Assembly (NCBI RefSeq): GCF_036250755.1
Contig: NZ_CP109583.1
Location: forward strand, 186,001-250,000
Source of the DNA: Streptomyces uncialis
GTDB taxonomy: Bacteria > Actinomycetota > Actinomycetes > Streptomycetales > Streptomycetaceae
Length of the DNA: 64,000 nt
Direction: 5' to 3'
Positions 1-7,926 of this stretch are shown one piece after another. Every line of letters starts with the position of its first letter. Position 1 is the stretch's first letter. The notes beneath the pieces are model-generated. The model saw only the letters and a program-made list of their open reading frames with translations, did no database searches and had not been told where the DNA came from. Made by a program: the position numbers and the translations under genes.

Positions 1-398
1 TCACCGTCCTCGTCCTCGTCGTAGTCCGTCTCGGGGTCTTCGAGGTCGTCGTCCTGGGCGGCGCGGCCGTGCGGCAGCGGCGGTTCCTCGCCGAAGGCGG
101 GCCAGAACAGCGCGCACGGCAGCTGGACGAAGGACGCGCCCTGCCCGTCGTCGGTGCCGGGTGCCGCGCCGAGTTCGAGGCGCGGGCCGATACCGGCGGA
201 GGGCGGATCCGTGCCGAAGAAGTGCGGGGCCGCGGCCCCGCCGCCCCATTCCACGGCGGGCCGTCCGTCGGGGGCCTCGGCCGCCCAGCCCTGGCGTACC
301 AGGGCGTTCTCGATCGTGGAGCGGTCCCAGGGGCCGTCCGTGAGGGCGGTCAGCAGGCGGATCTCCGCCGCTCCCACCCGCAGTGTCTTCAGTGCCAT
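1..398 (-). CDS. Hypothetical protein (partial, runs off window start)
   Basis: An open frame starts at an ATG at 398 and reads without a stop to the first base of the window, so only the first 132 codons are present. The N-terminus (MALKTLRVGAAEIRLL) is followed by a low-complexity, strongly acidic stretch near the window edge (DDDLEDPETDYDEDED). I see no signal peptide, membrane segment or catalytic motif and do not recognise the family. It is read leftward and separated from the chitinase by a strong hairpin, so it is probably its own transcription unit. The reading frame is credible because codon third positions are almost all G or C. Confidence 0.6.
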   Translation of the reverse strand, partial: MALKTLRVGAAEIRLLTALTDGPWDRSTIENALVRQGWAAEAPDGRPAVEWGGGAAAPHFFGTDPPSAGIGPRLELGAAPGTDDGQGASFVQLPCALFWPAFGEEPPLPHGRAAQDDDLEDPETDYDEDEDG

Positions 399-446
399 GG
401 GGGAACAGTACGTCGGTGGGACCGAGGTGGTTCCGGGAAAGCCGGA

Positions 447-484
447 GACCCGGCGGCGCGGGGTCGGGTCCGCGCCGCCGGGTC
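447..484 (-). terminator. Hairpin terminator after chitinase
   Basis: A perfect 15-bp stem (447-461 with 470-484) encloses an 8-nt loop. It begins 18 bp past the chitinase stop codon and lies before the next leftward gene. There is no U-tract, as is usual for Streptomyces terminators. Confidence 0.7.
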
Positions 485-502
485 CGGTTCAGGGAGGGGT
501 GA

Positions 503-2830
503 TCAGCAGGGACCGAGGTCCTGCCAGACGCCCCACTCGCCCGTGGTGCCGGGCGCGTTGCCCTGGGTCCACCACTTGGACTTCCACTGCTTGCCGCCGT
601 GGCTCACGGTGGCGCCGCCCGGGTACTCGGTGGTGGCGTTCCACGGGGCCGCGGTGCAGGTGCCACCCGTACCGCCGTTGCCGCCATTGCCACCGTTACC
701 GCCGTTGCCGCCCGTACCACCGGTGCCGCCGGTCGTGGTGCCCGAGCCGTCGGGCTCGACGACCGTCGTGCCGCGGGTGAGGTCACCGGCCAGACCGTAG
801 GTCTTGGCGCCGATCTTGACGGTCCAGTTGGACGGGGTGGAGACGGGGAGGTAGTACACGAAGTCCAGCTCCATCGAGGCACCCGGGGCGATCGACTGCC
901 AGGCCGGGATCTTCATGGAGACCCGGTGGAAGTCGCCCTTGAGTCCACCGACGTTGTTGCCCGTGTGGTCGCTGCGGATGACCGTGGCGTTGAAGCCGGA
1001 CTGGTCCTTGGCGTTGTTCGGCGCGGAGGTCCCGTAGTCGAACTGGAACTCCGTACCGCCGGGCAGCGCGCTCTTCGTGTTGTTGGTGATCTTCAGCTTC
1101 GGGCTGATGGGGTAGTTCTGGTCCCCCAGCTTGAAGCCGCCGAAGTCCACGTCCACGTTGACGGCCTCGGTGGGCAGCGCGATGTTGGACTTCTTCGCAC
1201 CGTAACCGGGGGCGGCCTTGAACTTGTTGTACATGAGGTTGGTCAGCGTGCTGCCGGCCTCGTACTGGCCCTTGGCCGCGTTCCAGTCGTAGTCGCCCGC
1301 GAGCTCCCAGATCATGGTGCCGCCGAGGCCCTTGTTGACCACGTAGTCGGCCTTCGCGCCGATGGACTGCTCGTCCTCGGTGGAGATGAAGACCTTCTTC
1401 TGGGCGTTCCACAGCCACGGCGCCACGAGCGTGTTGTCGTACTTGCGGACGTAGCTGCCCTGGAGCTGGGTGTCGGCCGGGAGACCGAACTTCGTCATGT
1501 AGTCGCCGACGACACCCTTTTCGAGGTTCTTGGCGTGCCACATCGGGTTGAACCCGGCGGGGGCTTCCTTGCCGCTGGTGTCCTTGTCGTGCCAGACGTT
1601 GTCGACGCCCACCGCGCCGTCACCGCACTTGGTGAGACCGGAACCGGCCGGGCAGGACGTGGCCGCGGCCTTGCCCCACAGTCCGTCGGTGCCGCCCTGG
1701 ACGTTCTTCCAGCCGCGGGTGTAGTACGGCAGACCGATGTTGATCCGGCCGGGGGGCATCGAACCGCGGAAGTACTGGTACGACCAGTCGGTGTTGAGGT
1801 ACCCGATACCGCCGTACTGGGCGGTGCCGTAGATGTTGGCGCCCGCGAGCTCGGAGTCCTTGCCGTCGTCGTACAGCGCGGCCTGCGGACCGACGTGCTC
1901 GTTCCATGTGCCGTGCAGGTCGTACGACATGATGTTGAGGTAGTCCAGGTACTTCTGCACCTGGAACGTCTCCATGCCGCGCAGCAGATAGCCGGACGAC
2001 GGGGCGGCGACGGTCAGCATGTAGTGCTTGCCGTCCGCGGCGCTCGCGCGGTCGAGCTTCTCACGCAGCGTCTTCATCAGCGCGGCGTAGCCCTTGACGA
2101 GACCGCCACGCCGGGCGTTGGCGATGGTCCAGTCGTCGGGGTTGCCCGCGTCCTTCATCGACGTGGGGTACTCGTAGTCGATGTCGACACCGCTGAAGCC
2201 GTACTTCTTCAGGAACGCGACCGTGGAGTCCGCGAAGGTGTCGATACCGGCCTGGTTGACCGAGCCGTCGGCGTTGGTGGCCACCGAGTAGAAGCCACGG
2301 CTGTCGGCCCAGCCTCCGACGGAGATCAGGGTCTTCACATCGGGATGCTGCTTCTTGAACTTGTTCAGCAGGTTGAAGTGACCCTTGTAAGGCAGCGACG
2401 GGTCCATCTCCGCACCGGCGACACCCGGCCAGGTCATCCCGGTGTTGGGGTTGTCCGCGGTGTCGGCGCCGATCGAGATCTTGTTGGCCGAGTCGATCCC
2501 GGCGAAGGCGTAGTTGATGTGGGTGATCTTGTCCCACGGGATGTTGTTGGCGAGGAAGGCGGGCCTGCCGTCCTTGCCGGTACGCCAGTTGGTGAAGTAT
2601 CCGATGATGCGGCGCTGGTGGTCGGCGCCCATCTTCTCGCGGCCCTCGGTGTCGTAGACCGAGCAGTAAGGGACGTCGACACCGGGCGTGGAGTAGAGAC
2701 CGTCGGGGCGACAGTTCTCCTGCGGCGCGGCCTGGGAGACGCCGGAAGTGAGGGTTCCGGCGAGCATCGCGCCGATCGCGACCGCACCGGCGGCGAAGAG
2801 CGCCGGCTTGGCCTTTCTGGAAGACAGCAC
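503..2830 (-). CDS. Secreted GH18 chitinase with C-terminal chitin-binding domain
   Basis: Hydrolyses beta-1,4-GlcNAc bonds of chitin outside the cell. The GTG start at 2830 is chosen because AGGAGG lies 8 nt upstream and the product then opens directly with a Sec signal peptide ending near residue 34 (GVSQA). The GH18 domain starts near residue 73 (RRIIGYF). The active-site motif SGVDIDYE puts the catalytic Glu at about residue 220, with Ser in place of the usual first Asp of DGxDxDxE. After the catalytic part come a beta-rich region, a Gly/Thr/Asn linker built of GGN repeats, and a Trp-rich carbohydrate-binding module (CBM5/12 type) of about 50 residues at the C-terminus. Length 775 aa. Paired repeats upstream suggest GlcNAc-responsive control. 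Confidence 0.95.
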   Translation of the reverse strand: MLSSRKAKPALFAAGAVAIGAMLAGTLTSGVSQAAPQENCRPDGLYSTPGVDVPYCSVYDTEGREKMGADHQRRIIGYFTNWRTGKDGRPAFLANNIPWDKITHINYAFAGIDSANKISIGADTADNPNTGMTWPGVAGAEMDPSLPYKGHFNLLNKFKKQHPDVKTLISVGGWADSRGFYSVATNADGSVNQAGIDTFADSTVAFLKKYGFSGVDIDYEYPTSMKDAGNPDDWTIANARRGGLVKGYAALMKTLREKLDRASAADGKHYMLTVAAPSSGYLLRGMETFQVQKYLDYLNIMSYDLHGTWNEHVGPQAALYDDGKDSELAGANIYGTAQYGGIGYLNTDWSYQYFRGSMPPGRINIGLPYYTRGWKNVQGGTDGLWGKAAATSCPAGSGLTKCGDGAVGVDNVWHDKDTSGKEAPAGFNPMWHAKNLEKGVVGDYMTKFGLPADTQLQGSYVRKYDNTLVAPWLWNAQKKVFISTEDEQSIGAKADYVVNKGLGGTMIWELAGDYDWNAAKGQYEAGSTLTNLMYNKFKAAPGYGAKKSNIALPTEAVNVDVDFGGFKLGDQNYPISPKLKITNNTKSALPGGTEFQFDYGTSAPNNAKDQSGFNATVIRSDHTGNNVGGLKGDFHRVSMKIPAWQSIAPGASMELDFVYYLPVSTPSNWTVKIGAKTYGLAGDLTRGTTVVEPDGSGTTTGGTGGTGGNGGNGGNGGNGGTGGTCTAAPWNATTEYPGGATVSHGGKQWKSKWWTQGNAPGTTGEWGVWQDLGPC

Positions 2831-3016
2831 GTTCAGATCCTCCTGGTGGGGGTCCGTGCTCCGCCGGGGAGCGCGGGGATGTGCAACACGCGTGTGGGGT
2901 TGACGCGTTGGCCCTGGGCTGGGGTGCCGAGGGCCGGAACAACGGAGGGAGTACGCCACTTGACGCTGGGGTAGCGCGGTGGCTGACGCTGGGTGGCGTA
3001 GTGGCCAGACCTTAAG

Positions 3017-3051
3017 AGGACTAGACCAACACGGTCAATAGGTCTGGACCT
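3017..3051 (-). promoter_or_regulatory. Chitinase operator: paired 12-bp palindromic direct repeats
   Basis: Two related elements, AGGACTAGACCAA (3017-3029) and AGGTCTGGACCT (3040-3051), lie about 190 bp upstream of the chitinase start with centres 23 bp apart. They match the TGGTCTAGACCA-like direct repeats known from Streptomyces chitinase promoters, which resemble DasR sites. The assignment to DasR itself is inference. Confidence 0.7.
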
Positions 3052-3413
3052 TTCCGCAAGTTTTGCTCAGGGCGGCTACCCGGCGGGAGGTGTCGGCGCC
3101 GGGCCCCGCAGGTCACGCGAGGGGCCGTGCCCCACCGCCCCGGGCAAGGGCGGCGTGACGTCCTCGGGCACCGGGACGAACCATCCGGAGGCTGAGAGAA
3201 CTCTCATCGGCCACCCGCCGACGGGTGGGTCCACGCCACCCGGCACCGGACGGGCGACTCCGTTGTCGCGGGCCCCACTTCGGGGGAGGCGGGGCGGCCG
3301 CCACTCCCCGTCGGCCCACCTGTCACCTGCCGCCCGCCCTGGCCCCGTCCGGCCGGGCGCGCCCCTCTTTCACCAGGCTCTCCTCGTCCGGCGCGGCCCT
3401 CGCGGCCTTGACC
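3052..3413. other. Intergenic stretch without a recognisable gene
   Basis: Lies between the divergent chitinase and quinone-reductase promoters. Open frames exist but have no family resemblance or ribosome-binding site. The only visible structure is a loose inverted repeat (GTCACGC near 3114, GCGTGAC near 3155). Confidence 0.5.
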
Positions 3414-3458
3414 CTGACCTGCGGGCCTTGCCGCTGACCTGCGGGTCAGGGGTTAGCG
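3414..3458 (+). promoter_or_regulatory. MerR-type promoter with 19-bp spacer and dyad
   Basis: TTGCCG (3428-3433) and TTAGCG (3453-3458) are separated by exactly 19 bp. The spacer holds a perfect dyad, CTGACC-TGCG-GGTCAG (3434-3449). Over-long spacers with a central dyad are the signature of MerR-activated promoters. Half of the dyad (CTGACCTGCGGG) also occurs directly repeated at 3414-3425. The promoter sits about 75 bp before the oxidoreductase ATG, and a MerR gene follows that enzyme. Confidence 0.65.
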
Positions 3459-3533
3459 TCACGGCACTCCGGCAGCGGGCCGCCAGCCGTCCCGCTGTCC
3501 CGCTGTCCCGAACCTGCCCCGGGAGTCGCTGAG

Positions 3534-4559
3534 ATGACCGCCGTCCTGCCCCGCACCACCCGTGAGATCCGGCTCGCCGCCACCCCCGAGGGGCTGCCCG
3601 GACCGGAACACCTCGCCGTCGTCGACACACCGATGCCGGTGCTCCGACCGGGCCATGTGCTGGTCCGCAACCGGTACTTCCTGGTCTTCCCCGGTCTGCG
3701 TACCCTGATGGGCGACGAGATCGACGGCGTACCGCTGCCCCCGCTGCGCGGCGGGGACACCCTCTTCGGGCCCGCGGTCGGTGAGGTCGTGGCCGTCCCG
3801 CCCGGCAGCCCGCTGCGGGTCGGTGACACCGTCTCGCATCTCCTCGGCTGGCGGGACCACGCCCTGGTGGCGGACGCCGAGTGCGCCCTACTGGACGGGA
3901 CGCTGCCCGACCCGGTCGCCCGACTGGCACCGGGAGCGGCGGCCTACGGGGCGCTGACCCGGCTCACCGGTGTCCGCGAGGGCGACACCGTGCTCGTCAC
4001 GGGAGCGGCCGGGGCGGTGGGTTCGCTGGCCGGGCAGATCGCCCGGGTGCTGGGTGCCGGGCGGGTGATCGGCAGCACCGGTTCACCGGAGAAGGCCGCG
4101 CGGCTCGTGTCCGAACTGGGTTACGACGCGGTGGTGCTGCGGGGCACCGGCTCCTTCGCGGAGCGGCTCGCCGGGGCGGCGCCCGACGGGATCGACGTCC
4201 TGCTGGACACCGTCGGCGGGGAGCAGCTGGCCGCGGCGCTCGGCGCGGCCCGGCCGGGGGCGCGGTTCGCGCTGGTCGGCGCGCTGTCGGGGCAGTTGTC
4301 GCCGGAGCGGGGCGGTGGCAGCGCGCCGGTGCCGCTGGACACGTTCCGCCTGGTCGTGCGGGGCGTCTCGGTACGCGGATACCGGGGCGCGGACCATCCC
4401 GAGGTGGACGCGGAGTGGACCCGGCGCTTCGGCGGCTGGCTGCGTTCGGGCGAGCTGAGCTTCCCGCACACCCGGATCGCGGGTCTGGACCGCGCGCCCC
4501 GGGCACTGCCCGATCTGATCGAAGGGCGGTACTTCGGGGCCGTCGTCGTGGAACTCTAG
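3534..4559 (+). CDS. Zinc-independent MDR-family NAD(P)H oxidoreductase (quinone/enone reductase-like)
   Basis: Medium-chain dehydrogenase/reductase of the quinone oxidoreductase or enone-reductase branch, which reduces activated double bonds or quinones with NAD(P)H. The 341-aa protein has an N-terminal GroES-like domain and a Rossmann fold with the nucleotide-binding motif TGAAGAVGSLAGQ near residue 157. The catalytic and structural zinc ligands of alcohol dehydrogenases are not visible. The ATG at 3534 is the first good start after the MerR-type promoter. The next gene, 86 bp downstream, encodes a MerR regulator, so the pair is probably an inducible detoxification unit. The natural substrate cannot be inferred. 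Confidence 0.85.
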   Translation: MTAVLPRTTREIRLAATPEGLPGPEHLAVVDTPMPVLRPGHVLVRNRYFLVFPGLRTLMGDEIDGVPLPPLRGGDTLFGPAVGEVVAVPPGSPLRVGDTVSHLLGWRDHALVADAECALLDGTLPDPVARLAPGAAAYGALTRLTGVREGDTVLVTGAAGAVGSLAGQIARVLGAGRVIGSTGSPEKAARLVSELGYDAVVLRGTGSFAERLAGAAPDGIDVLLDTVGGEQLAAALGAARPGARFALVGALSGQLSPERGGGSAPVPLDTFRLVVRGVSVRGYRGADHPEVDAEWTRRFGGWLRSGELSFPHTRIAGLDRAPRALPDLIEGRYFGAVVVEL

Positions 4560-4645
4560 AGGCGCGGACTCCCCCGGGACCGGTGCGGGTCCGACGGCAC
4601 GGCACGTCATGGGAACAGGGTCCGAGCGGGACGGGGTGGCGCGGG

Positions 4646-5014
4646 ATGCGGATCGGTGAAGCGGCACAGGCGGCGGGGACCACGCCCCGGGCACTGCGGT
4701 TCTACGAGCAGCGCGGGCTGATACCCCCGCCCGTCCGCAGTCTCGCGGGACAGCGCGTGTACGGGCCCGCCGATGTCGCACGGGTCCGGGTCATCCGCGA
4801 TCTGCTGGGCCTCGGGCTCACCGTCGAGGACCTGCGCCGCCGCGCCCACCGGCTCCATCAGCTGACCATGAACCCCCCGCCCCGGTGCGACGCCGCCGCA
4901 CCCGACGGGGCGCGCTCGGCGGTGGTCAGCAACAGGCTCGCGACCCTCGACGCCGAGATAGCCCGGCTGACCGAGCTGCGTGAACGCCTGGCGCGGCAAA
5001 CCGGTGGCGGCTGA
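4646..5014 (+). CDS. MerR-family transcriptional regulator
   Basis: Short (122 aa) MerR protein. The N-terminal winged helix-turn-helix is plain: MRIGEAAQAAGTTPRALRFYE opens the domain, followed by GLIPP and RVYGPADVARVRVI. A coiled-coil dimerisation helix follows (LDAEIARLTELRERLA). The C-terminal effector region is minimal and has a single Cys, so a metal-thiolate sensor of the MerR or SoxR type is unlikely. The ATG at 4646 is chosen because the conserved MRIGEAA start of the family falls exactly there. It probably controls the upstream oxidoreductase through the 19-bp-spacer promoter at 3428-3458. The longer open frame upstream is only the shadow of the oxidoreductase gene. Confidence 0.88.
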   Translation: MRIGEAAQAAGTTPRALRFYEQRGLIPPPVRSLAGQRVYGPADVARVRVIRDLLGLGLTVEDLRRRAHRLHQLTMNPPPRCDAAAPDGARSAVVSNRLATLDAEIARLTELRERLARQTGGG

Positions 5015-5252
5015 GGCGCCGCACCCGGAAGCAGCCGTACGGTCTCCCCGCGAGCGAAGCGGCGCGGGACGGAGGACGTGCGGAGGGCCGGTGGCGGAAC
5101 CGGACCCGCGCGGGACGGACCGGTGGGGAACCGGACCGGCCGTCCGGGGTGGACGGCGCGGGGCGGCGGGGGCGGCGGGGGCCGGGGTGAGAGCATGCCT
5201 GCGGACATGTTTCCTCCTGCCCGTACCAGCCGAAAGCGGAACGCAGCCCTTC

Positions 5253-5768
5253 ATGAATACGCACAGCTCCTGGATCACCCGCGTCGAGACCGGTGAGGAC
5301 ATCACCGCTGTCCGCGCGATCAACGTCGCTGCCTTCGAGACCGCCTCCGAGGCGGATCTCGTGGACGCGCTGCGGGACGATCCCGCGTGGATCGACGGGC
5401 TGTCCCTGGTCGCCGCCGGGGCCGACGGGAAGCCCGTCGGCCACGCGCTGCTGACCCGCTGCCATATCGGGGTGACCCCCGCCCTGTGTCTGGCGCCGGT
5501 CGCGGTGCTCCCCTCCCACCAGCGCACCGGGGCGGGCACGGCCGTGACCCGTGCCGCGCTCGCGGCGGCGGCCCTCCTCGGGGAGCGGTTCGTCGTCGTC
5601 CTCGGGCACCCGGAGTACTACCCGAGGTTCGGCTTCGGCCGGGCGTCGGAGCACGGGATCGATGTCACGATCGATGTCCCCGACGAGGCCCTGATGGCCC
5701 TGGCCCTCGACCCGGAGCACCCACTGCCGAGCGGCACCGTGCGCTACGCGCCGCCCTTCGGGATCTAG
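5253..5768 (+). CDS. GNAT-family N-acetyltransferase
   Basis: A 171-aa single-domain acetyltransferase that would transfer acetyl from acetyl-CoA to an amine. The family signature is complete: an N-terminal AFETASEADLVDAL helix pair, the acetyl-CoA binding segment VLPSHQRTGAGTAV (R/Q-x-x-G-x-G/A) near residue 83, and the later HPEYYPRFGFGRAS stretch. That last part is typical of the YhbS-like subgroup. The ATG at 5253 is preferred because homology starts there, although only a weak GGAA lies upstream. The gene stands alone and ends before a strong bidirectional hairpin. The substrate is unknown. Confidence 0.85.
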   Translation: MNTHSSWITRVETGEDITAVRAINVAAFETASEADLVDALRDDPAWIDGLSLVAAGADGKPVGHALLTRCHIGVTPALCLAPVAVLPSHQRTGAGTAVTRAALAAAALLGERFVVVLGHPEYYPRFGFGRASEHGIDVTIDVPDEALMALALDPEHPLPSGTVRYAPPFGI

Positions 5769-5797
5769 CGCACCGGTCGGGCCGACGTCGCCGGACC

Positions 5798-5831
5798 GTC
5801 CCTGGGCCGCGCCGCGTCCCGGCCCAGGGAC
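5798..5831. terminator. Bidirectional hairpin between convergent genes
   Basis: A perfect 12-bp stem (5798-5809 with 5820-5831) with a 10-nt loop sits between the convergent GNAT and MarR genes. Confidence 0.75.
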
Positions 5832-5879
5832 CGACGGTCGAGGCCCGGCGCCCAGCCGGCCTCCCGGGGACCGCACGGG

Positions 5880-6497
5880 TCACTCCAGGCCGACGTGGGT
5901 GATCCGGTCGTCCCCCAGATCCGTCTGGACGCCGCGCAGCAGGACGCCGAGGAGGTCCGTCAGCAGGTCCCGCTGTTCGGCGCCGAGACCGGCGACGAGT
6001 TCGGCTTCCCGGCGCAGGACCTGACCGACGGTCGCCTCGACCAGTTCGTGTCCGGCCGGGGTCAGGGTCACCTCGACGGTACGGGGACGCCCCCGGCCGT
6101 TGTCCCGGACCACGAGTCCGTCGCGTTCGGCGCGCGCGACCCGCTGGGAGACCGCCCCCGCGGTGACCAGGGAGCGGCGGGCCAGCTCACGGGTGGTGAG
6201 CGTGTAGGGCGGACCACCCCTGCGCAGCACGCTGAGCAGGTCGAGGGTGGCGGCGTCGACCCCGAGGCGGGCGAGGACCCGGCGGCGTTCGTCGCCGAAG
6301 AGTTTGGCGAGCTGCCAGACCGGGGTGACGATACCGATGGAGGCGACCGGTACCTCCGGGAGTTCCCGTGCCCAGGCAGCGGTGATGTCCGGCACAGCGG
6401 CGCCGCCTCCTCCGCCTGCGGCATCCGCGGCATTCCTGGTATCCGCGCCCTGGTCACCCGGGTGCCGTACCTGCTCCCCCGTCTTGTCGTTTGCCAT
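5880..6497 (-). CDS. MarR-family transcriptional regulator
   Basis: A 205-aa winged-helix repressor. The DNA-binding core runs from about residue 90 to 160: LDLLSVLRRGGPPYTLTTRELARRS, then VTAGAVSQRVARAERDGLVVR and the wing RPRTVEVTLTPAG. The N-terminal 35 residues are Gly/Ala/Asp-rich and disordered, an unusual extension for the family. The ATG at 6497 (MANDKTG) is chosen over one five codons upstream because GGAGAGG lies just before it. It is divergent from an SDR gene 70 bp away, and two copies of TTTAGACCT sit between them. It therefore probably represses that enzyme and itself in response to a small ligand. Confidence 0.87.
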   Translation of the reverse strand: MANDKTGEQVRHPGDQGADTRNAADAAGGGGGAAVPDITAAWARELPEVPVASIGIVTPVWQLAKLFGDERRRVLARLGVDAATLDLLSVLRRGGPPYTLTTRELARRSLVTAGAVSQRVARAERDGLVVRDNGRGRPRTVEVTLTPAGHELVEATVGQVLRREAELVAGLGAEQRDLLTDLLGVLLRGVQTDLGDDRITHVGLE

Positions 6498-6520
6498 GAC
6501 GCCTCTCCCCATGCTTAATA

Positions 6521-6541
6521 TTTAGACCTGAATTTAGACCT
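6521..6541. promoter_or_regulatory. Direct repeat TTTAGACCT x2 (MarR operator candidate)
   Basis: TTTAGACCT occurs at 6521-6529 and again at 6533-6541, spaced 12 bp apart, in the AT-richer 69-bp gap between the divergent marR-like and SDR genes. The position covers both likely promoters. Confidence 0.55.
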
Positions 6542-6566
6542 TAACGAAATGGTGGAGGCACAGCAT

Positions 6567-7298
6567 ATGACACGCGGTACGGCACGCACCGTCCTGGTCA
6601 CCGGTGGTGGCACCGGCATCGGCCGGGCGATCGCACAGCACTTCGCCACCGAGGGGCACACCGTCGTGGTCACCGGTCGCCGGGCGGGCCCGCTCCAGTC
6701 GCTCGCCGAGGAGACCGGGGCCCGGGCGCTGGTCTGCGACCACAGCGACCCCGGGGCCGTGGAACGGCTGGCGGCCCAGTTCCCCGGGCGGCTCGACGTA
6801 CTGGTCAACAACGCGGGCGGCAACACCGACTTCGACGGTGCCGACGCGGCGGACCTCGCCGGGTACGCCGCGGCGTTCCGGGCCAATCTGGACGCCAATC
6901 TCGTGAGCGCCGCCCTGACCACGAGGGCGCTGGAGGACCGGCTCGGTGAGGGCGGTTCGGTGATCCATATCGGCTCGATCGCCGCCGGTCAGGGCGCCGG
7001 TTCGTACGGCGCGGCCAAGGCGGGGCTCACGGCGTGGAACCTCTCGCTGGCCGGGGACCTCGGTCCACGCGGGATCACGGCGAACGTCGTCGCGCCGGGC
7101 TACGTCGGTGACACCGGGTTCTTCCGGGACCGGCTCGACGCGGACCGCCGTACTTCCCTGATCGCGGCCACGGCCCTGGGACGGGCGGGCGCCCCGGAGG
7201 ACATCGCGGGCGCGGTCGCGTTCCTGGCCTCGCCGTCGGCGCGGCACATCACCGGTCAGGTGCTGCATGTGAACGGAGGCGCGTACACCCCCGGCTGA
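6567..7298 (+). CDS. Short-chain dehydrogenase/reductase (SDR)
   Basis: Classical SDR of 243 aa. The cofactor motif TGGGTGIG lies near residue 12 and NNAGG near residue 82. The catalytic Ser sits in HIGSIAAG and the Tyr/Lys pair in SYGAAKAG, so the enzyme looks active. An Arg after the second strand (GRRAGPL) suggests NADP preference. The ATG at 6567 is chosen because GGAGG lies 8 nt upstream; an earlier in-frame ATG at 6549 overlaps that ribosome-binding site. It is divergent from the MarR gene, the usual arrangement for a ligand-inducible reductase. The substrate is unknown. Confidence 0.88.
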   Translation: MTRGTARTVLVTGGGTGIGRAIAQHFATEGHTVVVTGRRAGPLQSLAEETGARALVCDHSDPGAVERLAAQFPGRLDVLVNNAGGNTDFDGADAADLAGYAAAFRANLDANLVSAALTTRALEDRLGEGGSVIHIGSIAAGQGAGSYGAAKAGLTAWNLSLAGDLGPRGITANVVAPGYVGDTGFFRDRLDADRRTSLIAATALGRAGAPEDIAGAVAFLASPSARHITGQVLHVNGGAYTPG

Positions 7299-7322
7299 GC
7301 GCTCCGGCTCCGCCGGGGCCGG

Positions 7323-7820
7323 TCAGTAGCGGACCGCGGTCGCGACCTCGGCGGTGACCTCGCCGGAGACCTGGTGCGTGCCGCGGGCGGTGGCGTCCTT
7401 GGTGGCGCCGGCGGCGACGTCCGTGACGCTGACGACGACCGTGTCGACCAGATTGCCGTCCGCGTCCTTGAAGTTGACCTGCACGCCGAACGACTTGGCG
7501 GAGTCGGCGGTGTTGCGGACGGTGAACGGCACGGTGGCGCGGCCTCCGTCGTCGGCCGCGCGGCCGGACAGGGTCACCTCGTCCCGGGCGTCGACGCCGT
7601 CGGTGATGTCGTCGAGCTTCTTCTGCGCGTCGGCCGCCGCCGCGGAGACGGAGTCGGCGGCCGACGAGGCCAGCGACGCGCCGACCGACGCCACGGCGGA
7701 CGCGGCGTTCGACACCGTGCTCGCGGGGGTGCCGCCGTCGTCGGAGCAGCCGGTGAGGGTGACGGTCAGTCCCGTCAGCAGGGCCGCCCCGGCGGCGGTC
7801 CGTTTCCAGTACCCGTTCAC
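7323..7820 (-). CDS. Predicted lipoprotein with C-terminal beta domain (FxLYD-like)
   Basis: A 165-aa secreted lipoprotein. The GTG start at 7820 follows GGAAGG. A signal peptide with lipobox LTGC near residue 25 leads into an Asp/Gly tail and an Ala/Ser-rich region (SAVASVGASLASSAADSV) that probably forms a flexible or helical spacer. The C-terminal 80 residues form a beta-sandwich-like module (RATVPFTVRNTADSAKSF...VSVTDVAAGATKD). This resembles the FxLYD-type domains often found on actinobacterial surface lipoproteins. It is convergent with the preceding SDR gene. No enzymatic motif is visible and the role is unknown. Confidence 0.75.
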   Translation of the reverse strand: MNGYWKRTAAGAALLTGLTVTLTGCSDDGGTPASTVSNAASAVASVGASLASSAADSVSAAAADAQKKLDDITDGVDARDEVTLSGRAADDGGRATVPFTVRNTADSAKSFGVQVNFKDADGNLVDTVVVSVTDVAAGATKDATARGTHQVSGEVTAEVATAVRY

Positions 7821-7926
7821 GTTCCGCCTTCCGCGCAGCCGGTCAGTGCCCCAAGTCAAGGGCGCACGGCCGCGGCCCGCATGTCCGGGCCGCCGGACGG
7901 GTGAGCGGCGGGCGGGCCCGGACGGG

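Noticed and set aside
599..2974. Long rightward open frame (about 790 codons) opposite the chitinase
   Set aside because: Exact antisense of the chitinase gene; high-GC DNA leaves this frame open. Val/Gly/Asp/Arg-rich translation without any family motif.
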